Positions 1 to 5,514 are shown, counted from the first letter of the stretch. The stretch: 6,731 nucleotides of DNA from CAYRVF01 sp964427535 (GCA_964427535.1 CAYRVF010000185.1:1-6731), one strand, 5' to 3'. Numbers and translations are program-made. Notes: a model not told the origin generated them from the letters alone.

Positions 1-677
1 CCCTGATATGCCAGATTGTGGATGGTGTAGACCGTCGCGGCGTCGGCGAAGAGCGGATCGTCGCGATATAGCGTCTTTGTCCAGTTGGGCACGATGGCGG
101 TATGCCAGTCGTGGCAGTGGATGACATCCGGTGCCCACTGCAGTGTGCGGGCGAACTCCAGCGCGGCGCGGCAGAACAGGATGAACCGCTCGCCGTCGTC
201 GTTGTAGCCGTAGAGCTTCTCGCGCTGGAAGTAGTGCGGCGAGTCGATGAAGTAGACGGGCACGCCGTCGCCCTGCGAGGTTTCGAGGACGTTGACGTAC
301 TCGACCGTCTGGCTCACCGGCACCGGCAGCTCTGTCGCGACGGTGCGCATGTGCCAGCGCTCGGGCTCGATGTTCTTGTAGCGCGGCAGCGCGATGCGCA
401 CGTCGTGGCCCAGGCGGCGCAGCGCCTTAGGCAGTGCGCCGATGACATCCGCCAGGCCACCGGTCTTGATATAGGGCACGCCCTCGGCAGCAATGAACAG
501 GATCTTGAGCGGCTCGCCCCGGAGCCCCGCCTCGATATCGAGCGGCGCGCTCGTCAGCGGCTCCGTCTCGACGTCGGCGGCATCCGGACCGGTCGCGGTA
601 ATCGACATAGACAACATCGAGGCCATCGGATAGCCGGGAGATGCGGCTCGCGTCGCTTCCGGCACCGTCCACGACAT
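1..677 (-). CDS. glgA: Glycogen synthase (ADP-glucose type, GT5), N-terminal part, cut by window edge
   Basis: This enzyme transfers glucose from ADP-glucose to the non-reducing end of growing alpha-1,4-glucan in the cytoplasm. About 225 residues are visible and the gene continues past the left edge. The N-terminal Rossmann start is unmistakable: PLKILFIAAEGVPYIKTGGL at residues 57-74 carries the KxGGL ADP-glucose-binding motif (K71), followed by ADVIGALPKAL. Further family marks are LPRY near 97-100, FIDSPHYF near 143-150, HCHDWHT at 187-193, and IHNLAYQ at the edge. The ATG at 675-677 is chosen because a GGAAGGA Shine-Dalgarno (684-690) sits 6 bases upstream. This gives about 56 extra residues before the usual start of the fold. 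In-frame ATGs at 624-626, 615-617 and 606-608 are alternatives that would shorten this tail. The first two-thirds of the open region reads antisense as a long plus-strand frame, which is an artefact of high GC. Family assignment is very secure. Confidence 0.96.
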   Translation of the reverse strand, partial: MSWTVPEATRAASPGYPMASMLSMSITATGPDAADVETEPLTSAPLDIEAGLRGEPLKILFIAAEGVPYIKTGGLADVIGALPKALRRLGHDVRIALPRYKNIEPERWHMRTVATELPVPVSQTVEYVNVLETSQGDGVPVYFIDSPHYFQREKLYGYNDDGERFILFCRAALEFARTLQWAPDVIHCHDWHTAIVPNWTKTLYRDDPLFADAATVYTIHNLAYQ

Positions 678-683
678 GGTGCG

Positions 684-690
684 TCCTTCC
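684..690 (-). promoter_or_regulatory. Ribosome binding site of glgA
   Basis: GGAAGGA lies on the minus strand, with 6 bases between AAGGA and the ATG at 677. It decides the start: the downstream in-frame ATGs would need other sites. Confidence 0.7.
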
Positions 691-701
691 CATGCTCGCT
701 G

Positions 702-719
702 TCCGCGGCATCCCGCGGA
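702..719 (-). other. Small GC hairpin in the glgA leader
   Basis: A 7-bp perfect stem (702-708 with 713-719, core CCGCGG) has a 4-base loop. It ends about 11 bases upstream of the glgA Shine-Dalgarno. It could influence ribosome access, but a stem this short is also common by chance in GC-rich DNA. Confidence 0.3.
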
Positions 720-808
720 GATCTCACGTGGAGTCCCCTCGCCAGCACACACGACACGCGCGTGTTCACCGCGACACGGCAGTCAAGACGGGGGAGTAGT
801 TCTTCGTC

Positions 809-817
809 AGTATACCA
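809..817 (-). promoter_or_regulatory. Candidate extended -10 promoter for glgA
   Basis: Minus-strand TGGTATACT (817 down to 809) matches an extended -10 element: TG, one base, then TATACT. It stands out in a GC-rich gap. No good -35 is seen 16-18 bases upstream, as is usual for extended -10 promoters. It would start transcription near 803 and give a leader of about 125 bases containing a perfect 12-bp palindrome (754-765, ACACGCGCGTGT) and the 702-719 hairpin. Confidence 0.45.
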
Positions 818-856
818 GATGGCAGCGGCCGGGCTGCGATTGCCCTGGTGAGACCT

Positions 857-890
857 ACCCCCTCTCTCGGCGTGAGCCGGGGGAGGGGGT
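857..890. terminator. 15-bp GC-rich hairpin with GTGA tetraloop, possible terminator or dispersed palindrome
   Basis: Arms 857-871 and 876-890 pair over 15 positions around the loop GTGA (872-875). As plus-strand RNA, two of the pairs are U-G wobbles and the loop is a GNRA tetraloop. As minus-strand RNA, the same two positions become A-C mismatches. It lies 26 bases beyond the stop of the membrane-protein gene ending at 916, so it is placed as a terminator for that gene. However, no T-run follows on either strand, and the better fold is on the strand without a gene. It could instead be a member of a dispersed extragenic palindrome family. Confidence 0.4.
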
Positions 891-915
891 CAGGGGGCGG
901 GGGCCGCGACCGCGC

Positions 916-1371
916 CTACCCGCGACGAGCCATCTGTTCGGCAGGCACGGACGAAGCTGCGGCTGCGCTGGATGCCGAGGGGGCCGTGCGGGTGAAGAAG
1001 ACGCGGCGGATGAGCCAGCCGAAGAACCCCAGCCCGCCGACAAGGGCGGTGGCCCCGGCGGTGCGCCCGGCCTGCACGCTGAGGGTGAAGATGTCGACGT
1101 TCCAGATGGGGGCGAAGAGCGCGAGATAGACGATGGCGAAGACCCAGACCGGCAACACCGCGAAGAAGATCGCGGCCTCGAACCGCTGGCAGAGCAGCCC
1201 CACGACGACGGGCAACACGAATACGACGACCGAGATGATATTCGCGTAGAGCGCCCCAATTGGCAGAAACGCGCTGTGCAAGACCACGCTCAGCGTCGCG
1301 GCGCCTTCGAGCAGCACCACCAGCGCCAGCGCGATCAGACGGACCACCTCGCCCGAGCTCCGAGTTTCCAT
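916..1371 (-). CDS. Small four-helix integral membrane protein of unknown function
   Basis: The product is 151 residues and I do not recognise a family. Hydrophobic stretches lie at about residues 9-30, 38-60, 66-88 and 105-122, predicting four transmembrane helices. A charged patch (IRRVFFTRT) follows the last helix, and the protein ends in an Ala/Ser-rich tail. No catalytic or metal-binding motif is visible. The general look is that of small uncharacterised bacterial membrane proteins. The ATG at 1369-1371 is preferred over an upstream in-frame ATG (1437, giving 173 residues) because AGGAGGAGAAGG (1378-1389) directly precedes it and the longer version begins with an unusual Arg-rich stretch. 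The gene follows the SGNH hydrolase gene on the same strand after a 103-base gap that contains a tandem 13-bp repeat. Co-transcription is possible. A GC-rich hairpin follows its stop. Confidence 0.8.
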   Translation of the reverse strand: METRSSGEVVRLIALALVVLLEGAATLSVVLHSAFLPIGALYANIISVVVFVLPVVVGLLCQRFEAAIFFAVLPVWVFAIVYLALFAPIWNVDIFTLSVQAGRTAGATALVGGLGFFGWLIRRVFFTRTAPSASSAAAASSVPAEQMARRG

Positions 1372-1377
1372 GTGCTG

Positions 1378-1389
1378 CCTTCTCCTCCT
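1378..1389 (-). promoter_or_regulatory. Strong ribosome binding site of the membrane-protein gene
   Basis: The purine tract AGGAGGAGAAGG lies on the minus strand and ends 6 bases before the ATG at 1371. It contains both an AGGAGG (12 bases away) and an AAGG (6 bases away), and it fixes the start at 1371 rather than 1437. Confidence 0.7.
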
Positions 1390-1407
1390 GGTGCGCATGC
1401 CCTCTGT

Positions 1408-1434
1408 CTCTGTCACGTTTGCTCTGTCACGTTT
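1408..1434. repeat. Tandem 13-bp direct repeat upstream of the membrane-protein gene
   Basis: CTCTGTCACGTTT occurs at 1408-1420 and again, identical, at 1422-1434 (period 14). On the coding strand of the downstream gene each unit reads AAACGTGACAGAG. It sits 37-63 bases before the start codon at 1371, between the SGNH gene and the membrane-protein gene. A pair of identical half-sites here could be an operator or a simple slippage duplication. I see no sigma-70-like -10 box near it. Confidence 0.6.
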
Positions 1435-1474
1435 CACAGTGCTCTGGTTCGCGAAACAGACCCGCGGAGCTCCA

Positions 1475-2416
1475 TCAGCCGCCGATGATCGGCACGCCGG
1501 ACGGGCCGTTTTGCGGGGGCGCGATGCCGGGATAGCCCAGCACCTGCTCGACGGCGTGCGCGATCACCTGATAGCCACGCGTCGTGGGGTGCAGGTCGTG
1601 GAACTGCGCGTTGCACATCCACGTGTAGTCACAGATGTGCGCGGCCATCTGCGCGTCGCCCCCAAACGCCGAGTAGACGTCGGCGATGGGGATGCCGAAG
1701 CGCGCGGCATCGGCGGCGAGGTGGCTGTTGAGCTGCTTCACGAACGCCGCCGAGTTCGAGCAGACCAGCGCGTAGGGATTGTAGTAGTTGAGCAGAACGA
1801 TATCGCCCGTGCGATACGTCGTCCCCGCGGCGTCCACCAGCTCTGGCAGGATGGTGCCCGTCAGATTCGTATCCATCGTCGCCAGGTCACTCTGCCCGTT
1901 TGACGAGATAGTGCACGTGGAGGTATCGAGGTCGGGCAGCACGTCGTTTGAGCCGATGTCGAGTGTGATGGGGTTGACCATCCCACGGTGCTGCTTCAGG
2001 AACGCCAGGGCAGCGGGAAGCTGCGCGCCGGTGTAGGCGTCGTGGTGGATCAGGTGTCCCTGGCAGTTGCCTGCGATCATGGTCGCGGTGCTCTCGCCAG
2101 CGCAGGCATAGTTCACCAGATCGCTGACGTTCGCCTTGTGTAGATCGGCGTAGAGGTCATCCACGAAGCCCGAGGTGAAGTTCAGATCGGGCTGGTAGCC
2201 GAAGGAGATCGAGTTGCCCAGCGCCAGGTAGTAGTGCCGCGGCGTGAGTGACTGCGGACCGTGCGCCGACAGGATGAGCACGTTCATCGCCGCCAGCGCC
2301 ACGATCAGCAGCACCGTCATGACGACGAACGGCACCACACGTCTTCTTCGCTTCCCTTGCCCCGCGCCCGGAGGCTGCGCACCCGGAATCGCCTGTTCAT
2401 TCGCTACTCCCGACAT
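1475..2416 (-). CDS. Membrane-anchored, exported SGNH/GDSL-family hydrolase
   Basis: The product is 313 residues. A basic KRRRR segment precedes one hydrophobic helix at about residues 27-49, so it is probably anchored N-in with the catalytic domain outside. SGNH blocks follow in order: block I YYLALGNSISFGY with nucleophile Ser69; block II around ACAGES (105-109) with the conserved Gly; block III DIGSND with Asn157; and block V DLHP with Asp274 and His276 completing the triad. Block I reads GNS instead of GDS, an Asp-to-Asn change beside the nucleophile, but the triad itself looks intact. Six cysteines in the outer domain (about 105, 118, 168, 219, 262, 268) could form three disulfides, as in the secreted Streptomyces-type lipases of this clan. 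The substrate (lipid, acetylated sugar or other ester) cannot be read from the sequence. The ATG at 2414-2416 is preferred over an upstream ATG at 2452 because AAGGA (2422-2426) lies 5 bases before it. Confidence 0.9.
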   Translation of the reverse strand: MSGVANEQAIPGAQPPGAGQGKRRRRVVPFVVMTVLLIVALAAMNVLILSAHGPQSLTPRHYYLALGNSISFGYQPDLNFTSGFVDDLYADLHKANVSDLVNYACAGESTATMIAGNCQGHLIHHDAYTGAQLPAALAFLKQHRGMVNPITLDIGSNDVLPDLDTSTCTISSNGQSDLATMDTNLTGTILPELVDAAGTTYRTGDIVLLNYYNPYALVCSNSAAFVKQLNSHLAADAARFGIPIADVYSAFGGDAQMAAHICDYTWMCNAQFHDLHPTTRGYQVIAHAVEQVLGYPGIAPPQNGPSGVPIIGG

Positions 2417-2421
2417 GTCTG

Positions 2422-2426
2422 TCCTT
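2422..2426 (-). promoter_or_regulatory. Ribosome binding site of the SGNH hydrolase gene
   Basis: AAGGA lies on the minus strand, 5 bases before the ATG at 2416, inside a longer purine run. It supports the shorter start, 12 codons downstream of the first in-frame ATG. Confidence 0.6.
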
Positions 2427-2483
2427 CTCTTCCGCGCATGCCACACCCGCACACAACGTCGCAGCCGAAGAGACGCGTCTCCC

Positions 2484-2567
2484 GTTGCTCAGCATTATGC
2501 CAGTCGCGTCAATGGAGTCTAGTTGCTCAGATACGCCCAGATACGCTCAGATTTCCCCATTGAGCAG
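2484..2567. repeat. Cluster of short repeats in a divergent promoter region
   Basis: GTTGCTCAG occurs at 2484-2492 and 2522-2530. A period-10 tandem repeat, CAGATACGCC then CAGATACGCT then CAGAT, runs from 2528 to 2552. GCTCAG recurs at 2545-2550, and the inverted form TGAGCA occurs at 2561-2566. These lie between the divergent SGNH hydrolase (minus) and the interrupted gene (plus), where an operator would be expected. No known regulator motif is recognised. Confidence 0.5.
2494..2521 (-). promoter_or_regulatory. Weak candidate promoter for the SGNH hydrolase gene
   Basis: Minus-strand CATAAT (2499 down to 2494) is a reasonable -10. TAGACT (2521 down to 2516), 16 bases upstream, is a poor -35. 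It would give a leader of roughly 70 bases. A better -35-like TTGACG exists at 2512-2507, but at an impossible 7-base spacing. Low confidence. Confidence 0.25.
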
Positions 2568-2578
2568 CCAGGTCGGTT

Positions 2579-2917
2579 ATGATAAACCGAGGGAGCACAA
2601 TACGGGCCGAAAACCAAACCAAGCGGACGCCGTGGGCACAAACCGGCGAAAGGTTACTCAATCGCTTGACCGTTGCTCTCACACGCGAGGAGACATGGTT
2701 GGACAGTGAGATAACCCAGGAGCAGCCAGCGCCGCGAAAGCCCAGCAAGTATCGCCAGATGCGCATGCAGGCCTTTCGCTTATCGCGTGGACCTGGCGAG
2801 CTCAGCGTAGACGACATCGCGGGCGAGTCGTTCTATGGCTGGCAGGTGCTGCATCTCGCGGTGCAGAGTGGATTTCCCGCGTACATCGAGTCACGCAGCG
2901 TCTACACGCAGTTCTAA
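2579..2917 (+). CDS. Upstream fragment of the interrupted gene (112 residues from ATG)
   Basis: This is the part before the in-frame TAA, if read from the ATG at 2579. From the better-supported TTG at 2699 it would be only 72 residues. It is hydrophilic and basic, with a short hydrophobic patch (WQVLHLAVQ) close to the stop, and no motif that I know. The abrupt end at SVYTQF in the middle of an apparently continuous fold suggests a truncated product rather than a finished protein. It is given separately because an annotation without the pseudogene interpretation would show it as a gene. Confidence 0.35.
   Translation: MINRGSTIRAENQTKRTPWAQTGERLLNRLTVALTREETWLDSEITQEQPAPRKPSKYRQMRMQAFRLSRGPGELSVDDIAGESFYGWQVLHLAVQSGFPAYIESRSVYTQF
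2687..2692 (+). promoter_or_regulatory. Candidate ribosome binding site for a TTG start
   Basis: GAGGAG lies 6 bases before an in-frame TTG at 2699-2701. The alternative ATG at 2579 has no comparable purine tract upstream. This argues for the shorter N-terminus of the interrupted gene. Confidence 0.45.
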
Positions 2918-2982
2918 GAAAGCATTGAGCATCACGCCATTCTGCGGACTACCGCCTTTGATAGTCTCGCGGCGAGTATCGC

Positions 2983-3000
2983 GGTCCATGGCCATGGACC
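2983..3000. repeat. Perfect 18-bp palindrome inside the interrupted gene
   Basis: GGTCCATGGCCATGGACC equals its own reverse complement. It lies in the segment between the internal TAA and the next start codon and encodes AVHGHGP in the ancestral frame. It could be a protein-binding site or chance. Confidence 0.6.
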
Positions 3001-3037
3001 CGCCCGCATTGTCTCGCGTGACGACGACAAGGCTACG

Positions 3038-3478
3038 GTGTATGTGCCCAAGCTACGGCATCCTGTGGATCCCGACACCGTCAAGCTGACGATGCCCACC
3101 CGCTTCGTGGTGCTGCCCATCGAGCAAGCACGCGAGTGGATGTCGCGGTTCGCGCAACAGGTTGCATATATCGATGATACGCTCGCGGAATTTTCGGCTG
3201 ACGTTCAGACGCGCTCATTGAGGATCGAGCGGGAATATCTGAGTTGCATCTTCGAGAAGGTCTGGGAGAGGCAAGACGAACGTAACCTGCTCCTCCAACG
3301 CACCTGGGATGCGGTCTGGTTGGATATGGGGCGCGCCCTGCGCGAAGCGCCTGTACTCGACAGGCCGGTCAAGGAAGACTTTCGGACGGAAGAGCCGGAT
3401 ATCTTGGGCTGTGTGTTCTCATCGGAGTTCGTCGAGCGCGTGATCCCCGGTATCGGCGACAGGGCGCCCGAGAAGTGA
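3038..3478 (+). CDS. Downstream fragment of the interrupted gene (146 residues from GTG)
   Basis: If translation restarts after the TAA, the first usable start is GTG 3038, with a weak AAGG 5 bases before it. The product begins with a short beta-like segment (YVPKLRHPVDPDTVKLTMP, residues 2-20) and RFVVLP. Residues 31-104 then look continuously helical, with many charged residues and four tryptophans, followed by an acidic, Pro-containing tail. The family is unknown. The 40 open codons upstream in the same frame make an independent gene less likely than a fragment. Confidence 0.4.
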   Translation: MYVPKLRHPVDPDTVKLTMPTRFVVLPIEQAREWMSRFAQQVAYIDDTLAEFSADVQTRSLRIEREYLSCIFEKVWERQDERNLLLQRTWDAVWLDMGRALREAPVLDRPVKEDFRTEEPDILGCVFSSEFVERVIPGIGDRAPEK

Positions 3479-3502
3479 CCACTGCGCACGTCCGGAAAAG
3501 TG

Positions 3503-3545
3503 GTTACCCAGCCGTTCCGCCCAGAAGGTGGAGCGGCTGGGTAAC
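3503..3545. terminator. 19-bp hairpin between converging genes, probable terminator
   Basis: Arms 3503-3521 and 3527-3545 pair over 19 positions around a 5-base loop (CAGAA). The outer 12 pairs (GTTACCCAGCCG with CGGCTGGGTAAC) are perfect. Two inner pairs are G-U wobbles in plus-strand RNA and A-C mismatches in minus-strand RNA. It lies 24 bases after the stop of the plus-strand interrupted gene and 37 bases after the stop of the minus-strand Cache-protein gene. A TTTT run follows on the minus strand (about 4 bases beyond the stem), but no clear T-run follows on the plus strand. It may therefore end both transcripts, best the minus-strand one. Confidence 0.65.
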
Positions 3546-3582
3546 GTTCATCTGTGCTGACGGACCTCGGCGAGACGCAGAG

Positions 3583-5505
3583 CTAGTCGTTCAGCCAGCT
3601 CCCGTTGCGGGGGTCGCGTGACTCGTTCGACGCGTCGGAGGCGCTAGGCGGCTGAGGGCGGCGCGGCTGCGTGGGCTGGCGTCCCGTCTGCCACTGCTGG
3701 CCGGCTCGGGGGTGTTGTCCGGTCTCTGGCGCGCCCAGATTGGGCAGGCGGTCGTAGCGCGGATAACTGCCCTGCGGCCTGCCTACCTGCGGGCCGGTCT
3801 GGCTTGCCGACACACTCGGCAGCGCGTTGGTGCCAGCGCGGTCTTCGCCCTCGTCGGGGAACCGCATCCGTCCACGCCCAGTCGAGGCATCCGGGCCAGA
3901 GCGGCTCACACGCGGGACCTTGCCCGTCGAGGGAGCGGCGGCGTGCTGTCCTGTCACGCTGCCGAGTGTCGGATGGTGGCCGGTCGTGCGTAGCGGGCGC
4001 GAGACGACGCCGTGTACGCCCGTGCCTCGGAGCCGCGAGCCGTCGCCCGCCGCGCCGCGCTGTCGCTGGCCCGGTGCCTGTCCCTGGCTGGTCGAGCGTG
4101 CGGGCTGCCCGGCTCGGTCGCGCCCCGGCTGCTCAGCTGCCTTCCCGAAGAGCGAGCGCACGTGCTGGGTCGCGCGGCGGACGCGCGGAACGACCGGTTC
4201 GCCGGGCATGTCGTATTGGCGGGCCACGAGCCGCTCGCCGAGGGCGATCTCGACCCGCTCGATGGCCTCGCGCAGATGTCCCGCGTGCTCCTCCGCCCGG
4301 GCGCCGTCCTCGCCGAGCACGCTGCCCTCGGCGATGATCTGATTCATCAGCACGACGAGCTGGCGGCTGCGCTCACGCACCTCATCCGCCGATTCGCCGA
4401 CGCGCGCCGCCACGACCGCCGTCTTCTGCGAGAGCTGCAGCGCGACCGACGGATCGGGCGCGCCCGGCTGCGACATCTCAGCCCAGATGCTGCCGGTCGC
4501 GTCGCGCAGAGTCGATTCCGCCTGGCCGACCGTGCCCGAGAGCGCTTCGAGCTGATGCGCCTGCTCGCCCACCGCGCGCGCCAGCCGCTCCTGCCGCTGC
4601 GCGCGGGTCCGCTGCGCGTGCCCCAGCCGCTCCAGCTCGCTGGCCGCCGCCGCGACCTCGGCCAGCCGCGCCTCCAACTCCTCGATGCGCTGCTCAGAGC
4701 GCGCACCCAGCAGCCAGTTCCCGACGACCAGCGCGAGCAACGCGGCGAGCAGTCCGACGAAGAGCACGATGATGCTGAACTGCAGCGCGGACGTGGTCAC
4801 CGTGCTCAGCGGCCGCGCGACGGCGATCGCCCCGACGAAGTTGCCGCCGACATCCGTTAGTGGCGCGAAGGTCGCGATATAGTCCGACCCGCCGAGCGTC
4901 GCGATGCCCGAGTAACCCGTGTGGCAACCGTTGCTCGAGACTGGCCCGCAGTTGCCCAGGAGCGCGGCGTACGCGTCGCCGCCGAGGTGATCGCCGAGGG
5001 CCCGCGAGCTGGCGGCGGCATCGGCACGCGGCACGTTGGTCGCGATGGCCGTCAGGTTCGGCCCCTCGATCTGGTAGATCGTGACGTCGTCACCGGTGAG
5101 GTTGCGCACGCGATCGACCATGGAGGTGTCGTCGTTCAGGGTACGGGCGGCTCCATCCACCCCGGCGAGCAGGCGACCGTCACGCAAGACCAGGCTCGGC
5201 CCCTGTTGAGAGAGCACGTCACGCGCCGTCCGGAGCTCGTGCGCGGTGCGGTCCTGCGCCGCCGTGGTTGCGTCGGCACGCATGCTCACGTAGGTGGCGG
5301 TAACCGTCGCGAGCGTCGTCACCAGAATCAGCCCGACGAGCACCGGCAACACGCCTTGCTGCCGCAGCCGCCGCAACGCCCTGCGCTGCTGTGCGGGCTC
5401 CCGCCGCTCACTGCGTCCTGGATCGTCCGAGGGCGCCGCGCCCGCCGTGCGCCGCAGCATTCCCTTCCCGCTGGGCTTTCCCTGTTTCCAGCCGATGTTG
5501 CTCAT
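3583..5505 (-). CDS. Two-helix membrane receptor with extracellular Cache domain and long disordered tail
   Basis: The product is 640 residues. A basic cytoplasmic start is followed by a membrane helix at about 51-72, an extracellular domain at 73-238 and a second helix at about 242-264. The outer domain reads as a single Cache (sCache_3-like) sensor: SMVDRVRNLTGDDVTIYQ (128-145), TAIATNVPR (152-160), then GYSGIATLGGSDYIATFAPL (197-216) and GAIAVARPL. Cys186 and Cys194 could form a disulfide. Inside, residues 268-345 and 350-430 are strongly helical, probably coiled coil, and end in YDMPGEPVVP. Residues 431-640 are rich in Gly, Pro, Gln, Arg and Ser and look disordered. I see no HAMP, histidine kinase, GGDEF or chemoreceptor hairpin-tip signature, so the output is unknown. 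The helical part vaguely resembles a methyl-accepting protein. The ATG at 5503-5505 has GAGG 5 bases upstream. A longer frame to 5883 is rejected because it crosses the divergent promoter region. Confidence 0.88.
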   Translation of the reverse strand: MSNIGWKQGKPSGKGMLRRTAGAAPSDDPGRSERREPAQQRRALRRLRQQGVLPVLVGLILVTTLATVTATYVSMRADATTAAQDRTAHELRTARDVLSQQGPSLVLRDGRLLAGVDGAARTLNDDTSMVDRVRNLTGDDVTIYQIEGPNLTAIATNVPRADAAASSRALGDHLGGDAYAALLGNCGPVSSNGCHTGYSGIATLGGSDYIATFAPLTDVGGNFVGAIAVARPLSTVTTSALQFSIIVLFVGLLAALLALVVGNWLLGARSEQRIEELEARLAEVAAAASELERLGHAQRTRAQRQERLARAVGEQAHQLEALSGTVGQAESTLRDATGSIWAEMSQPGAPDPSVALQLSQKTAVVAARVGESADEVRERSRQLVVLMNQIIAEGSVLGEDGARAEEHAGHLREAIERVEIALGERLVARQYDMPGEPVVPRVRRATQHVRSLFGKAAEQPGRDRAGQPARSTSQGQAPGQRQRGAAGDGSRLRGTGVHGVVSRPLRTTGHHPTLGSVTGQHAAAPSTGKVPRVSRSGPDASTGRGRMRFPDEGEDRAGTNALPSVSASQTGPQVGRPQGSYPRYDRLPNLGAPETGQHPRAGQQWQTGRQPTQPRRPQPPSASDASNESRDPRNGSWLND

Positions 5506-5510
5506 TTCCG

Positions 5511-5514
5511 CCTC
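5511..5514 (-). promoter_or_regulatory. Ribosome binding site of the Cache-receptor gene
   Basis: GAGG on the minus strand lies 5 bases before the ATG at 5505. It supports this start over upstream in-frame ATGs. Confidence 0.5.

Larger units (their letters stand above)
2699..3478 (+). pseudogene. Uncharacterised gene interrupted by one in-frame TAA stop
   Basis: A single reading frame runs from here to TGA at 3476-3478 and is broken only by TAA at 2915-2917. After that stop the same frame is open for 40 codons before the next usable start (GTG 3038), and it then continues for 146 codons. This is the pattern of one ancestral protein of about 259 residues with a nonsense mutation. Restored, it begins with a basic stretch (RKPSKYRQMRMQAFRLSR), then FYGWQVLHLAVQSGFPAYIE and, past the stop, ARIVSRDDDKATVYVPKL. 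It ends with a long helical part rich in Glu, Arg and Trp. I recognise no family or catalytic motif. The start may instead be ATG 2579, adding 40 residues that look less protein-like. Base composition is lower in GC than the neighbours: line 3181-3240 counts 33 of 60 against 50 of 60 at 4021-4080. This may mean acquired DNA. A sequencing error or a recoded stop are the other explanations. Confidence 0.6.

Noticed and set aside
102..851. Long plus-strand open frame of 249 codons
   Set aside because: It is antisense to glgA. Its translation is Val/Arg/Asp-rich without any motif, as expected from reading the opposite strand of GC-rich coding DNA.
2527..2817. Minus-strand open frame of 96 codons
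   Set aside because: It is antisense to the start of the interrupted gene and covers the repeat cluster. It has no motif and no convincing ribosome binding site.
2915..2917. Selenocysteine or pyrrolysine recoding at the internal stop
   Set aside because: The stop is TAA, whereas those systems use TGA and TAG. Nothing like a recoding stem-loop was recognised directly after it, so a mutation is more likely.
4012..4860. Plus-strand open frame of 282 codons
   Set aside because: It lies entirely opposite the Cache-receptor gene, and its Arg/Leu/His-rich translation mirrors the codon bias of that gene.
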